Shown here one piece after another: positions 52,249 to 61,529 of a stretch of 64,000 nucleotides of DNA. The notes beneath the pieces were generated by a model, which did no database searches, was not told where the DNA came from, and was given only the letters and a program-made list of their open reading frames with translations. Position numbers and translations under genes: made by a program. Source of the DNA: CAYVQA01 sp045119035 (GTDB taxonomy: Bacteria; Bacillota_I; Bacilli_A; ML615J-28; CAG-313); contig JBGVCU010000042.1 of the NCBI GenBank assembly GCA_045119035.1, positions 1 to 64,000 of the forward strand, read 5' to 3'. How positions within the stretch are numbered: the stretch's first letter is position 1; each line of letters opens with the position of its first letter.

Positions 52249-53115
52249 TTATTCTACTAATTTATTTTTTCTAATAAATAAAACACCTAAAGTATTTCTT
52301 CCACAATGTGAAGAAACAGTACATCCAGCACGTGTTACATGCACTTCTTTAAATGGAGCACATTCTTTAACTTTATCAACACACATATTAACGATTTCTT
52401 CATCACATCCTGCATGTGTAACAAAAACATGATCAAGAACTAAATCATCAACATTTTCAAGTTGATCTTGAATATATTTTTTAAGTGATCCTTCAAAGCT
52501 TCCACGATATTTTTTACCAACAGACATTTTCCCACCACGAACAACAATACATGGTTTCATTTTAAGTAAGTTAGCAGCAAATACTGTAACAGCATTACAT
52601 CTTCCACCTTTGTGTAAGAATTCTAAATTATCAATAATAAATGATGCATCAACGTAATCTGCAAGTTCTCTACATTCTTCAGCAATTTCAGAAGCAGACT
52701 TACCTTGTTCTTTAAGTTCACAAGCTCTAAGAACTAATAAACCTCCACCAGTTGATAAGTTTCTAGCATCAACAACATGAACATCATCAAATTCTGAAGC
52801 AGCTAAACGAGCATTATTAAATGTTGATGACATATCTGAGCTTATTGTAAAGCAAACAATTGCATATCCTTCTTTTGTATATTTTTCAAATACTTCTGAA
52901 AATTGGAATGAATTGATTGCAGATGTTTTTGGTAATTGTTTTGTTTGATTATAAAAATCATAAATTTTTTCGCTATCAATATCAACACCATCTGTAAAAG
53001 TATCTTTACCAAGTGTAATTGTCATTGGAATGATTTTAATATTATATTTATCAATTAATTCTTGACTTAAATCTGTAGTGCTATCACTTGCAATAATAAC
53101 TTTTTTGAAATCCAT
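52249..53115 (-). CDS. DegV family fatty-acid-binding protein
   Basis: A 288-residue DegV/FakB-like protein that binds a fatty acid for the fatty acid kinase. Two characteristic parts: S-D-S-T-T-D-L near residue 10, T-F-T-D-G-V-D-I near 40 and the T-S-A-I-N segment near 62 form the N-terminal lobe; F-I-I-D-N-L-E-F-L-H-K-G-G-R near 155 contacts the lipid carboxylate. No kinase gene (fakA) is in the window. It lies before the amidohydrolase gene in reverse order on the same strand. Confidence 0.9.
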   Translation of the reverse strand: MDFKKVIIASDSTTDLSQELIDKYNIKIIPMTITLGKDTFTDGVDIDSEKIYDFYNQTKQLPKTSAINSFQFSEVFEKYTKEGYAIVCFTISSDMSSTFNNARLAASEFDDVHVVDARNLSTGGGLLVLRACELKEQGKSASEIAEECRELADYVDASFIIDNLEFLHKGGRCNAVTVFAANLLKMKPCIVVRGGKMSVGKKYRGSFEGSLKKYIQDQLENVDDLVLDHVFVTHAGCDEEIVNMCVDKVKECAPFKEVHVTRAGCTVSSHCGRNTLGVLFIRKNKLVE

Positions 53116-53134
53116 ATATTTAACTCCTTATTTA

Positions 53135-54304
53135 TTATTTCTTATAAATTATTTTTCCATCAATTAAAATTGTTTTTGGTTGTGCTAAATAATGGAAAGG
53201 ATTATGTGACCAAATAACAATATCTGCATCTTTTCCAACTTCAATACTTCCAACACGATCATCTATATTTGTTAATTTTGCTGCATTAATTGTAACAGCT
53301 TTTAAAGCATCAAGTTCATTTAAACCACTTCTAACAAAACGTCCTAATTGTAACATTGTATTATCAAGTTCAATAACTGGATGGTCAGTCATAATAGCAA
53401 AAGGAACTTTAAAATCATTTAAAATTCTTCCTGCTTCAAATGTCTTATTTTGAACTTCAGGCTTTGATTTATAATTCATTGTAGGTCCAATTACACAACG
53501 AACTTGGTGTTTTGATAAAAATTCAGGAATCATATATCCTTCAGTACAATGTTCAATTGTATAATTTAAATTAAATTCTTCTAAAATTCGAACAGCTGTT
53601 TGTATATCATCAGCTCTATGAGCATGAATTTTTATAGGTAATCCTTCAAATACTCTTTTTAAAGAATGCATTCTAACATCAATGTTAAATTTTACATCTT
53701 CACCATTATTTAATTTTTCTAAATACATTTGATAATCAATATGATATTGTTTAGCTTTTGTAAGCTGTTCTCTAATGATTGCTGCAGAAGCCATTCTTGT
53801 ATGAGGAGCTTGACCACGACCACCATAACTTCCTTTAGGATTTTCTCCAAGTGCCATTTTCATTGCTGATTCTTCTACCATTACCATATCTTCAACAGTT
53901 TTACCACGTAATTTTAATATTGCAAATGTTCCACCAATTAAATTTGCAGAACCTGGTCCAATATTAACCGTAGTAATACCAGCTTCTAAAGCACTCTTGA
54001 AATAACGATCAAAAGGATTAATACCATCAATCGCTCTTAAATGTGGTGTTACTGGATTTGAAAATTCATTAACATCATTACCTTCTTTATATACTTCTTC
54101 TAAAATACCTAAATGACAATGAGCATCAATTAATCCAGGTGTAACATATCTACCAACTGCTTTAATAACTGTTGCATTTTTATAATCATCTTCATTAATA
54201 TTTTTAGCTATTTTTAAGATTTTACCCTTATTAATTAAAATATCTCTAAGTTCATAATTAACATCTGCCATCGATAATAGATTAGCTTTTTTTATTAATA
54301 TCAC
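53135..54304 (-). CDS. Amidohydrolase family metalloenzyme
   Basis: A 389-residue amidohydrolase of the imidazolonepropionase-like group. Metal-binding H-C-H-L-G is near residue 62, I-H-A-H-R-A near 227, T-I-E-H-C near 253 and the catalytic Asp in M-T-D-H-P near 312. The C-terminal beta-sandwich has G-K-D-A-D-I-V-I-W. The start is GTG, with GGGGTGATTTT upstream. Many such proteins have unknown substrates; a dipeptide or cyclic amide is possible. Confidence 0.85.
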   Translation of the reverse strand: MILIKKANLLSMADVNYELRDILINKGKILKIAKNINEDDYKNATVIKAVGRYVTPGLIDAHCHLGILEEVYKEGNDVNEFSNPVTPHLRAIDGINPFDRYFKSALEAGITTVNIGPGSANLIGGTFAILKLRGKTVEDMVMVEESAMKMALGENPKGSYGGRGQAPHTRMASAAIIREQLTKAKQYHIDYQMYLEKLNNGEDVKFNIDVRMHSLKRVFEGLPIKIHAHRADDIQTAVRILEEFNLNYTIEHCTEGYMIPEFLSKHQVRCVIGPTMNYKSKPEVQNKTFEAGRILNDFKVPFAIMTDHPVIELDNTMLQLGRFVRSGLNELDALKAVTINAAKLTNIDDRVGSIEVGKDADIVIWSHNPFHYLAQPKTILIDGKIIYKK

Positions 54305-54467
54305 AAAATCACCCCATTTTATATTATATATTATACCATAAAATATTTTTTTGTCAAAAAATAGTTTTTTTAAATTTTTAAATATACAATATAATATTAT
54401 TATTTAATTTGTGTATTTTTTACTTTATACATAATATAGTAATATCTATTTATTAATTTCATATAAA

Positions 54468-54496
54468 TTGACTATTTAATGAATATTTGATATAAT
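54468..54496 (+). promoter_or_regulatory. Promoter of the trpS T-box transcript
   Basis: TTGACT and TATAAT with a 17-bp spacer lie just before the T-box leader. Bases 54305-54467 are extremely AT-rich and hold no gene. Confidence 0.7.
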
Positions 54497-54502
54497 GTTT
54501 AA

Positions 54503-54733
54503 AACATATGATTTAGAAAGAGTACATTTAGGTAAATTTTTAGAGAAGGCTTGGTTGGTGAAAAAGCTCAAATGAACTATTTGGAATGGGTCTAATGATG
54601 TGAAAAGAGGAAATGCTTTTCCGTATTATCCTGCGTTAAAGGAAAATGAGGGTATATATAATATATACTAAATTAAGGTGGCACCACGAAATTATCGTCC
54701 TTATGGAAATTAGTTCCATAAGGCTTTTTTTAT
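54503..54733 (+). promoter_or_regulatory. T-box leader of trpS (tRNA-Trp sensing)
   Basis: The T-box core AATTAAGGTGGCACCACG lies at about 54671-54688. It is followed by the terminator stem CCTTATGGAA.../GTTCCATAAGG with a T-run (54699-54730). Upstream, GAATGGGTC offers a TGG specifier in the stem I region. Uncharged tRNA-Trp should release the terminator and allow trpS, and possibly udk, to be expressed. Confidence 0.9.
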
Positions 54734-54745
54734 AGGGAGGTATTT

Positions 54746-55741
54746 ATGAAAACAATCGTATCTGGTATTCAACCAACTGGTAACTTAACACTTGGAAATT
54801 ATTTAGGAGCTATTAAACAATTTGTAGATTTACAAAACACATTAGATGATGCAGTTTTTTATATTTTTATTGCTGACTTACACGCTATTACTGTTCCTAA
54901 AGTTCCTTCAGAACTTAGAAAAAATATTAAAGAACTTGCTGCACTATATCTTGCAGCAGGACTTAATCCTGAAAAGGTTAATCTATTTATTCAATCAGAA
55001 GTAAGAGAACATGCTGAACTTGGATATGCTTTACAAACAATCACTTATATTGGTGAACTTGAAAGAATGACACAATTTAAAGATAAAAAAGTTAAACAAG
55101 TAAATGGTGTTTCAACTGCACTTCTTACATATCCCGTATTAATGGCTGGAGATATTCTTCTATATAATGCAGATTATGTTCCTGTTGGAGTTGACCAAAA
55201 ACAACATTTAGAATTAACTCGTGATTTAGCAGAAAGATTTAATAATCGCTATTCTGAAACATTTAAAATCCCTGAACCACTTCTTGTTAAAAATGGTTCT
55301 AAAGTTATGAGTTTAACTGATCCAACAAAGAAAATGTCAAAATCTGATCCAAATGAAAAATCAGCTATTTACATTCTTGATCCAAAAGAAGTTATAAGAA
55401 AGAAAATAGCATCAGCTGTAACAGACTCTGAAACTTGTGTAAAATATGATCCTGCAAATAAACCTGGTATTTCAAACTTATTAACTATTATGTCTGCATG
55501 TACTAATAGATCTATTCCAGAATTAGAAAATGAATTTAAAGATAGCAATTATGGTACATTTAAACAAGCTGTTGCTGATAGTGTAATAAGTGTATTAGAA
55601 CCTATTCAAAATAGATTCAAAGAATATATTAATTCAAGCGAACTTGATGAAATCTTAAATAAAGGTCGCGATAATGCATCATTTGTTGCAAATAAAATGA
55701 TTAAAAAAGTATATCGTAAAATTGGATTAGGTAGAAAATAG
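54746..55741 (+). CDS. trpS: Tryptophanyl-tRNA synthetase
   Basis: A 331-residue class I synthetase. P-T-G-N-L-T-L-G-N-Y-L-G (HIGH-like) is near residue 10, V-G-V-D-Q-K-Q-H near 150 and K-K-M-S-K-S near 197. Full length. Start preceded by GGGAGG. It is immediately followed by udk. Its substrate Trp is coded by TGG throughout the intact genes of this window. Confidence 0.97.
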   Translation: MKTIVSGIQPTGNLTLGNYLGAIKQFVDLQNTLDDAVFYIFIADLHAITVPKVPSELRKNIKELAALYLAAGLNPEKVNLFIQSEVREHAELGYALQTITYIGELERMTQFKDKKVKQVNGVSTALLTYPVLMAGDILLYNADYVPVGVDQKQHLELTRDLAERFNNRYSETFKIPEPLLVKNGSKVMSLTDPTKKMSKSDPNEKSAIYILDPKEVIRKKIASAVTDSETCVKYDPANKPGISNLLTIMSACTNRSIPELENEFKDSNYGTFKQAVADSVISVLEPIQNRFKEYINSSELDEILNKGRDNASFVANKMIKKVYRKIGLGRK

Positions 55742-55751
55742 GTGAAATAAA

Positions 55752-56369
55752 ATGGCGGTAACAATTATCGGAATTGCAGGAGGAACTGCATCAGGAAAAA
55801 CAACAATTGCAAAAAAACTATATGCTACAACATCACAAGTAGGTAGTGTTGCCATGCTTAGAATGGATGATTATTATAAAATTACAGATCATCTTACTTT
55901 AGAAGAACGTCGTCAAATAAATTTTGACCATCCTGATTCATATGATGTTGATTTATTTATTAAACATTTAGAAATGTTAAAAAATGGATTAGATATTGAA
56001 AAACCAATTTATGATTTTGTTGTTTCTAATAGAACTAAAGAAACAGAAACAATTAAATCAAGTAGTGTAATTATCGTTGAAGGAATTTTATTATTTGCAA
56101 TTCCAGAATTACTAAAAAAATTTGATATCAAAATTTTTGTAGAAACACCAGATGATATTCGTTTTATTAGAAGATTAAAACGTGATATGAGAGATCGTGG
56201 AAGAAGTATTGAATCTGTTGTAAACCAATATTTAACAACAGTTAGACCAATGCATGAAACATTTGTTGAACCATCAAAAAAATACGCTGATTTAATTATT
56301 CCTGAAGGTGGACATAATCAAATAGCTATTGACTTTGTTGAAACAAAAATACTACAATTATTAAAATAA
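55752..56369 (+). CDS. udk: Uridine kinase
   Basis: A 205-residue P-loop kinase that phosphorylates uridine and cytidine for pyrimidine salvage. Walker A G-G-T-A-S-G-K-T-T is at residues 10-18; D-D-Y-Y near 40, N-F-D-H-P near 55 and the lid R-D-x-x-x-R-G-R-S near 148 are typical. It lies 10 bp after trpS, sharing its transcript, and is followed by a terminator. Confidence 0.94.
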   Translation: MAVTIIGIAGGTASGKTTIAKKLYATTSQVGSVAMLRMDDYYKITDHLTLEERRQINFDHPDSYDVDLFIKHLEMLKNGLDIEKPIYDFVVSNRTKETETIKSSSVIIVEGILLFAIPELLKKFDIKIFVETPDDIRFIRRLKRDMRDRGRSIESVVNQYLTTVRPMHETFVEPSKKYADLIIPEGGHNQIAIDFVETKILQLLK

Positions 56370-56375
56370 AACATT

Positions 56376-56405
56376 AAAAAGGCTTATTAATTTAAGCCTT
56401 TTTTT
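56376..56405 (+). terminator. Terminator of trpS-udk
   Basis: AAGGCTTA/TAAGCCTT stem with a following T-run. Confidence 0.85.
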
Positions 56406-56419
56406 ATATATATTAATAG

Positions 56420-57547
56420 GTGATAAATATTAAAGAATTAATTAAATATAGAAGACATCTTCATAAATATCCAGAAATTGGATTTGAAACAACAAATACT
56501 ATTAATTTTATTATTAATGAAATAAATAATATTGATTATAACCAAAATAAAATTAAATTACTAATTAATAAAATAAATAATAATTTAATAGTAACCTTAT
56601 CAACAAAAAATTCAAACATATTAGGTTTTAGAGCCGATATTGATGCTTTAGAAATAAAAGAAACAAATAATATTTCATATAAATCAACAAACAATTACAT
56701 GCATGCATGTGGACATGACGCTCATACCGCAATCTCTTTAAGAGTCATAACTTATCTATTAGAAAATCCTTCTACATTAAATGGTACTGTAAGATTTATA
56801 TTTCAAAATGCTGAAGAAGGGCCAAATGAAGGTGGAGCATTTCATTTAATTGAAAATGAATTAATAAAAGAAATCACATCAATATTCGCTCTTCATGTAA
56901 ATAGTGAATTAGAACCATTTACTATTCATTATAGATATAATGAAATAATGGCTCAAAGTAATATGTTTAAAATTGAATTATTTGGTAAAAGTTCTCATAT
57001 TACTAGATTTAAAGAAGGAATTGATGTATTAAAAATAGGATTTAAAATTTATAATAAAATAATGAATTTAACTAAGAAAGACTTAATTTATATTGGTAAA
57101 TTTAATAGTGGAGTATCTAGTAATATTGTTTCTGAATATACAAAAATAGAAGGTTCAATAAGAACCTTCCATTTACAAAATTATAGATATATATATAAGA
57201 AAATTGGACAAATTATAAAAAGATATTCCAAAAATAACAAATATAAAATTAGTTATAATAATGGATATCCTCCTGTAATAAATAATAAGAAATTAACTGA
57301 TCTACTTATTAATTGTTCTAATAATCTAAATATTAATATTAAATACTTGAAAAAACCATTTCTTTTTTCTGATGATTTTTCAAGATATAGTGTAAATTCA
57401 CAAATTTGTTATTTTTTTATTGGAACAAAATTAAATAAAAATACACCACTACATTCAAGTAATTTTACGATTAATGAAGATGCGTTAAAGACGGGATTTG
57501 ATATATTTATAGAATTAATTAAAAACTATCCTTTTAAATATGTTTAA
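56420..57547 (+). CDS. M20 family amidohydrolase/peptidase
   Basis: A roughly 375-residue M20D-type hydrolase. M-H-A-C-G-H-D-A-H-T near residue 95 binds metal, and Q-N-A-E-E-G-P-N near 135 holds the catalytic Glu pair. Such enzymes hydrolyse N-acyl amino acids or amino-acid amides. The frame opens at GTG 56420, but that GTG is part of the ribosome-binding site GGTGA. An ATT at 56429 sits where ATG stands in genes with the same leader sequence, so ATT may be the true start. Its end overlaps converging tyrS by 14 bp. Confidence 0.88.
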   Translation: MINIKELIKYRRHLHKYPEIGFETTNTINFIINEINNIDYNQNKIKLLINKINNNLIVTLSTKNSNILGFRADIDALEIKETNNISYKSTNNYMHACGHDAHTAISLRVITYLLENPSTLNGTVRFIFQNAEEGPNEGGAFHLIENELIKEITSIFALHVNSELEPFTIHYRYNEIMAQSNMFKIELFGKSSHITRFKEGIDVLKIGFKIYNKIMNLTKKDLIYIGKFNSGVSSNIVSEYTKIEGSIRTFHLQNYRYIYKKIGQIIKRYSKNNKYKISYNNGYPPVINNKKLTDLLINCSNNLNINIKYLKKPFLFSDDFSRYSVNSQICYFFIGTKLNKNTPLHSSNFTINEDALKTGFDIFIELIKNYPFKYV

Positions 57548-58760
57548 TTAAATAATAGTTCTTCTTACCACGTCTAATAATAGTATAAATATTTCCAATT
57601 GCGTTTTCTTTAGAAATAACACTTTCTAAATCTTTATTTTGAACTCCATTTACAAGTACTCCACCACCTGAAACAAATTCTCTTGCTTCACGTTTAGATT
57701 TTGCTGCACCTGCTTGAATTAATGCATCTAAAATATTTAAGTCTTCTTTAACTTCAATTGTAGGTACTCCTTGGAATCCCATATTGATTTCTTCGACTGT
57801 TAAGTTTCCAACTTTACCACTAAATAAAGCTTCTGAAATAGCTACTGCTTTATTATATTCTTCTTCACCATGTAAGAATGTAATAACAGCTTTAGCTAAA
57901 GCTTTATGAGGTTTTCTTAGATGTGCTTCTGTTTCAAGAGTTTTTTCTAAATCTTCAATTTCTTCTTTTGATAAGAAAGTAAGTTTCTTTAAGTAGTCAA
58001 TTACTTTAACATCTTCTACATTGATTAAGAATTGATACATTGTATAACTTGATGTTTTATTTTTATCAAGCCAAATAGCTCCACCTTCACTCTTACCGAA
58101 TTTAGTACCATCAGCTTTTGTAATAAGTGGCATTGTAAATGCATAAGCTTCTTTTCCTAATTTTTTTCTAATTAGTTCAATACCAGCAGTAATATTACCC
58201 CATTGGTCTTGACCAGCTACTTGCATTACACAATTTTTAGTTTGATATAAATGTAAGAAGTCAAGTGCTTGCATAATCATATAAGAAAATTCTGTATATG
58301 TAATTCCACTATCAAGTCTTCTACGTACGATATCTTTATTTAACATATAGTTGATATTAAAGAATTTACCAAAATCTCTTAAGAAATCAATAAAGTTAAT
58401 ATCTTTACACCAATCATAGTTATTAACAACTTCACAATCAAAAATTCTAGTTACTTGTTCTTTTAAGCAATTAAAATTATGATCTACTTGTTCTTTTGTA
58501 ATCATTGGACGTTCACTACTAGGTTTTGGATCTCCAATTAATCCTGTTGCTCCACCAACAAGTAAAATAGGATGATGTCCTGCTTGTTTTAAACGTGTAG
58601 CAATTAAAAATGATGAAAAATGTCCAATATGTAAACTATCCCCAGTAGGGTCAGTTCCAATATAGAATGTTAATTTTTCATTATTTAATTTTTCTTCAAG
58701 TTCTGGGTGACTCATATCATTAATAAGGCCACGCCATTTTAATTCTTCAAATAAAGTCAT
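57534..58760 (-). CDS. tyrS: Tyrosyl-tRNA synthetase
   Basis: A 408-residue class I synthetase. The HIGH motif appears as D-S-L-H-I-G-H-F near residue 38-45, the KMSKS motif as K-F-G-K-S near 225, and a C-terminal S4 RNA-binding domain from about 345. Regulated by the T-box upstream. The end overlaps the converging M20 gene by 14 bp. Confidence 0.97.
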   Translation of the reverse strand: MTLFEELKWRGLINDMSHPELEEKLNNEKLTFYIGTDPTGDSLHIGHFSSFLIATRLKQAGHHPILLVGGATGLIGDPKPSSERPMITKEQVDHNFNCLKEQVTRIFDCEVVNNYDWCKDINFIDFLRDFGKFFNINYMLNKDIVRRRLDSGITYTEFSYMIMQALDFLHLYQTKNCVMQVAGQDQWGNITAGIELIRKKLGKEAYAFTMPLITKADGTKFGKSEGGAIWLDKNKTSSYTMYQFLINVEDVKVIDYLKKLTFLSKEEIEDLEKTLETEAHLRKPHKALAKAVITFLHGEEEYNKAVAISEALFSGKVGNLTVEEINMGFQGVPTIEVKEDLNILDALIQAGAAKSKREAREFVSGGGVLVNGVQNKDLESVISKENAIGNIYTIIRRGKKNYYLIKHI

Positions 58761-58796
58761 ATTATCAAATCCTCTCTTTTAAAATTTAAATTAAAA

Positions 58797-58975
58797 AGTC
58801 CTTAGATAAAAGAAAATAATCTTTAAATCTAAGGACGAAATTTTATTCCGCGGTACCACCTTAGTTCTAAGTATAAACTTAGCACTTTCATATTTAATTG
58901 TACCTTGGTAATTCATTTATTAACTTGGATAACCTTTCAGCAACCGGTTATCTTCCTAAATGTCCTATTAATAAA
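58797..58975 (-). promoter_or_regulatory. T-box leader of tyrS (tRNA-Tyr sensing)
   Basis: On the minus strand the T-box core AACTAAGGTGGTACCGCGG is near 58867-58849, followed by the terminator stem GTCCTTAGATTTAAAG.../CTAAGGAC with a T-run (about 58840-58795). A TAC-containing segment (AATTACCAAGG, near 58918-58908) could be the specifier. The 5' part may extend into the end of the CcpA-like gene, which stops at 58976, so the leader is compact. Confidence 0.88.
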
Positions 58976-59989
58976 CTACTTAGTAGAATCACGCCAAATA
59001 ATCTTATAATCGATTATTTTCTTTAATTCATGATCTTCTACATCTTCTGTTGTTTCCATTAATTCAGTTAAAAGGTCCATTGCTTTATTACCAATTTCAT
59101 AAATTGGAATTTGAATTGATGTTAAGCGTGGACGTGCAAGTAATGCATATCTTGTATCTTGGAATCCAATTACTTGAACATCATTTGGAACACTTAAACC
59201 TTTTTCAGCTACGATATTCATAAATGAAACAGCCATTGAATCACGTACAACAATAGCAACATCAGGATGATTAGAATTTAACATATTTCTAAATTCATCT
59301 TCATTGATTTCTGTTGTACCATGAGCACGATAGATTTTTGCTTCTAGTCCTGCTTCATTCATAGCTTGAGTATAACCCTCAATTTTTAATTCATTAACAA
59401 TATATTTTCTTTTTGTAGTAACTAACCAAATTTCTTTATTACCTTTTTCAATCATTTGTTTTGTAACATCGTAAGCAGCAGTTTTATAGTCGATTGTTAC
59501 ATATGGTAAACCTTTTTCAGCACCATTTGTGTTAGTTAAAATTACAGGTATATTTAAATTTGCTAATAAGTCAAATGACCCTCTTGTGATTTCATCGTTT
59601 ACATATAAAACTCCGTCAACACCTGAAGCCATAACATTTCCTAATGTTTCTTTTTCAAGAGCTAACGCTTGTTCATCTGTAGGACTACTATCATTAATAA
59701 ATAATCTTAATAGATATCCACGTCTAGTTGCGCAGTCAGCAATACCGTTAACCATTTCTGCTACTGATGAACGATTTAAACGAGGAACAACGACTGCAAC
59801 AGTGGTAGATTTTGAACTAGCTAATCCTTTTGCGTTTAAATTTGGTTTATACCCAAGTTCTTTAATAATTCTTTCAATTTTTTCCTTAGTGGCTGGTTTT
59901 ACTTTTTCAGGATGATTTAATACACGTGAAACAGTTGCGAGTGAAACACCAGCAGCACCAGCGACATCATATATTTTAATCTGATTCAT
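58976..59989 (-). CDS. ccpA: LacI family regulator, CcpA-like
   Basis: A 337-residue regulator: N-terminal helix-turn-helix and hinge (I-Y-D-V-A-G-A-A-G-V-S-L-A-T-V-S-R-V-L-N, residues 6-25) and a periplasmic-binding-like domain. Location beside tyrS, also seen for ccpA in other Firmicutes, and absence of sugar genes nearby support a global catabolite regulator, but it could be a local sugar repressor. Strong ribosome-binding site AAAGGAGGC. Confidence 0.8.
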   Translation of the reverse strand: MNQIKIYDVAGAAGVSLATVSRVLNHPEKVKPATKEKIERIIKELGYKPNLNAKGLASSKSTTVAVVVPRLNRSSVAEMVNGIADCATRRGYLLRLFINDSSPTDEQALALEKETLGNVMASGVDGVLYVNDEITRGSFDLLANLNIPVILTNTNGAEKGLPYVTIDYKTAAYDVTKQMIEKGNKEIWLVTTKRKYIVNELKIEGYTQAMNEAGLEAKIYRAHGTTEINEDEFRNMLNSNHPDVAIVVRDSMAVSFMNIVAEKGLSVPNDVQVIGFQDTRYALLARPRLTSIQIPIYEIGNKAMDLLTELMETTEDVEDHELKKIIDYKIIWRDSTK

Positions 59990-60081
59990 AAAATGCCTCC
60001 TTTTTTAAATTTTATTATTCCTCCTATATCAGTATATTAATTATACCACATTTTCATTTTATTTTCAAGCATTTTCATAAT

Positions 60082-61467
60082 TTATTTTTGAAATTCATTA
60101 TCCATATTAATAAATTGAATATTTAATTGTTTCTTTAAAAAACTTATATGATCTTTAAAGCTCCACATAGAGCGATATTCTATTGAATATTGTGTTGCAA
60201 TCCATGGCCATAATTCACCTGGAATACCCCATTTGTTAACATCTCTTTCAATTTCTTCGTCTAATATTTCTACTGCAAGTAATAATTCACTATATACTTC
60301 TGCAAGAAGTGGTCTTACTTCATTATATCTAGCAATAACTTTATCAACGAACTTTTGATCATTAAATAATAATTTATATAATGGATTATTATCTTTAAGC
60401 CACATCTTTGAATTTTGATATCCTTCATACATATTGCTGTTTTCATTTCTACCAACAACACCTAGTGCAATATCAAAATCCCATACAGGACCAGCTTTTA
60501 ACATACCATCAGTAAACACAAAATAAACACTAGTTTGAACTGCATCAACATTTTTAAATAGCTCATTTACTAAATAATAATCAATTAAAGAATCTACATC
60601 AATTAATGATTCATAATCTTTTTTATTTCGAATAGAATCAAATACATTATCAACAAATTCTTTAATATATTTACATCTTTCTTTAGTAGCATCTTCATCT
60701 TCAGGATATTTAAATGCAAAATATAATCCATTTGATTCAAAGAATGATTCATCTTTTACAAGACCATCAGCTAAAATACGATCTAGAAAATCTAGTTCCA
60801 TTAAATATGATGGATTGGCATCAAAATCATCTTGTTCAATATCAACTCTACCTTTACCAGTTTGCATTTGTTCACATAGTAAATATAATCCAAGATATTC
60901 CCCATTAAATTCAACTTCAACAAAAATACTTGAAGGTTGGAAATCTAAATTATCAAGTTTGTTTGCAGTTAAATAAGCTAAATAATTTCTCATATGAGAT
61001 TTATCAAAATAATTAGCTAAAAGCACCCAACTTTTTGATTTTTCAAGTCCAAATAAACTTTGTTTTTCATCAAACTTAATTCTAAAAGCTTTCTTAGGAG
61101 CATCAAGTGTTGAATTACCTCTTAAACGAATTCCCATTGCAGCTTCTTCAAATATAATATTTTCTGTATTAGGTTGTTCTACAATTTTTAAATTACCTTT
61201 TATATAGTCTTCCTTATTATATGGAAATACTTTGTCCTTTGTATTGATAATTATTTTTGGTACTTCATTTTCTTCACTAACAAAGTTCTTAATATTTCTT
61301 GCTTTTGAAGGAACTTCAGGAGTAGGATTTTCTGGTTCATCTATTCCTGGACCCGAAGTGCCTGGATCTTCTGGCGGATTAACACCTGGTTGTTCTATCA
61401 TCGTACAACCAACTAGTAAAAATAATAAAAATATTACTATTATTATAAAATATTGTTTCTTTTTCAT
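60082..61467 (-). CDS. CotH-like kinase lipoprotein
   Basis: A 461-residue lipoprotein (lipobox L-V-G-C near 20) with a Pro/Gly/Glu-rich linker (about 24-55) and a CotH domain. Visible CotH marks are L-R-G-N-S-T near 113, K-A-F-R-I-K-F-D-E near 124, E-F-N-G-E-Y-L-G-L-Y near 190 and the catalytic-type G-P-V-W-D-F-D-I-A-L-G near 330. CotH proteins phosphorylate coat proteins such as CotB/CotG; extracytoplasmic versions are widespread and less studied. The lipoprotein anchor suggests envelope or forespore-membrane location. Confidence 0.85.
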   Translation of the reverse strand: MKKKQYFIIIVIFLLFLLVGCTMIEQPGVNPPEDPGTSGPGIDEPENPTPEVPSKARNIKNFVSEENEVPKIIINTKDKVFPYNKEDYIKGNLKIVEQPNTENIIFEEAAMGIRLRGNSTLDAPKKAFRIKFDEKQSLFGLEKSKSWVLLANYFDKSHMRNYLAYLTANKLDNLDFQPSSIFVEVEFNGEYLGLYLLCEQMQTGKGRVDIEQDDFDANPSYLMELDFLDRILADGLVKDESFFESNGLYFAFKYPEDEDATKERCKYIKEFVDNVFDSIRNKKDYESLIDVDSLIDYYLVNELFKNVDAVQTSVYFVFTDGMLKAGPVWDFDIALGVVGRNENSNMYEGYQNSKMWLKDNNPLYKLLFNDQKFVDKVIARYNEVRPLLAEVYSELLLAVEILDEEIERDVNKWGIPGELWPWIATQYSIEYRSMWSFKDHISFLKKQLNIQFINMDNEFQK

Positions 61468-61529
61468 ATTATATACTCCTTAACATATATATTATATCAA
61501 AGAAATTTTTTTCTTTCAAATAATATTAT

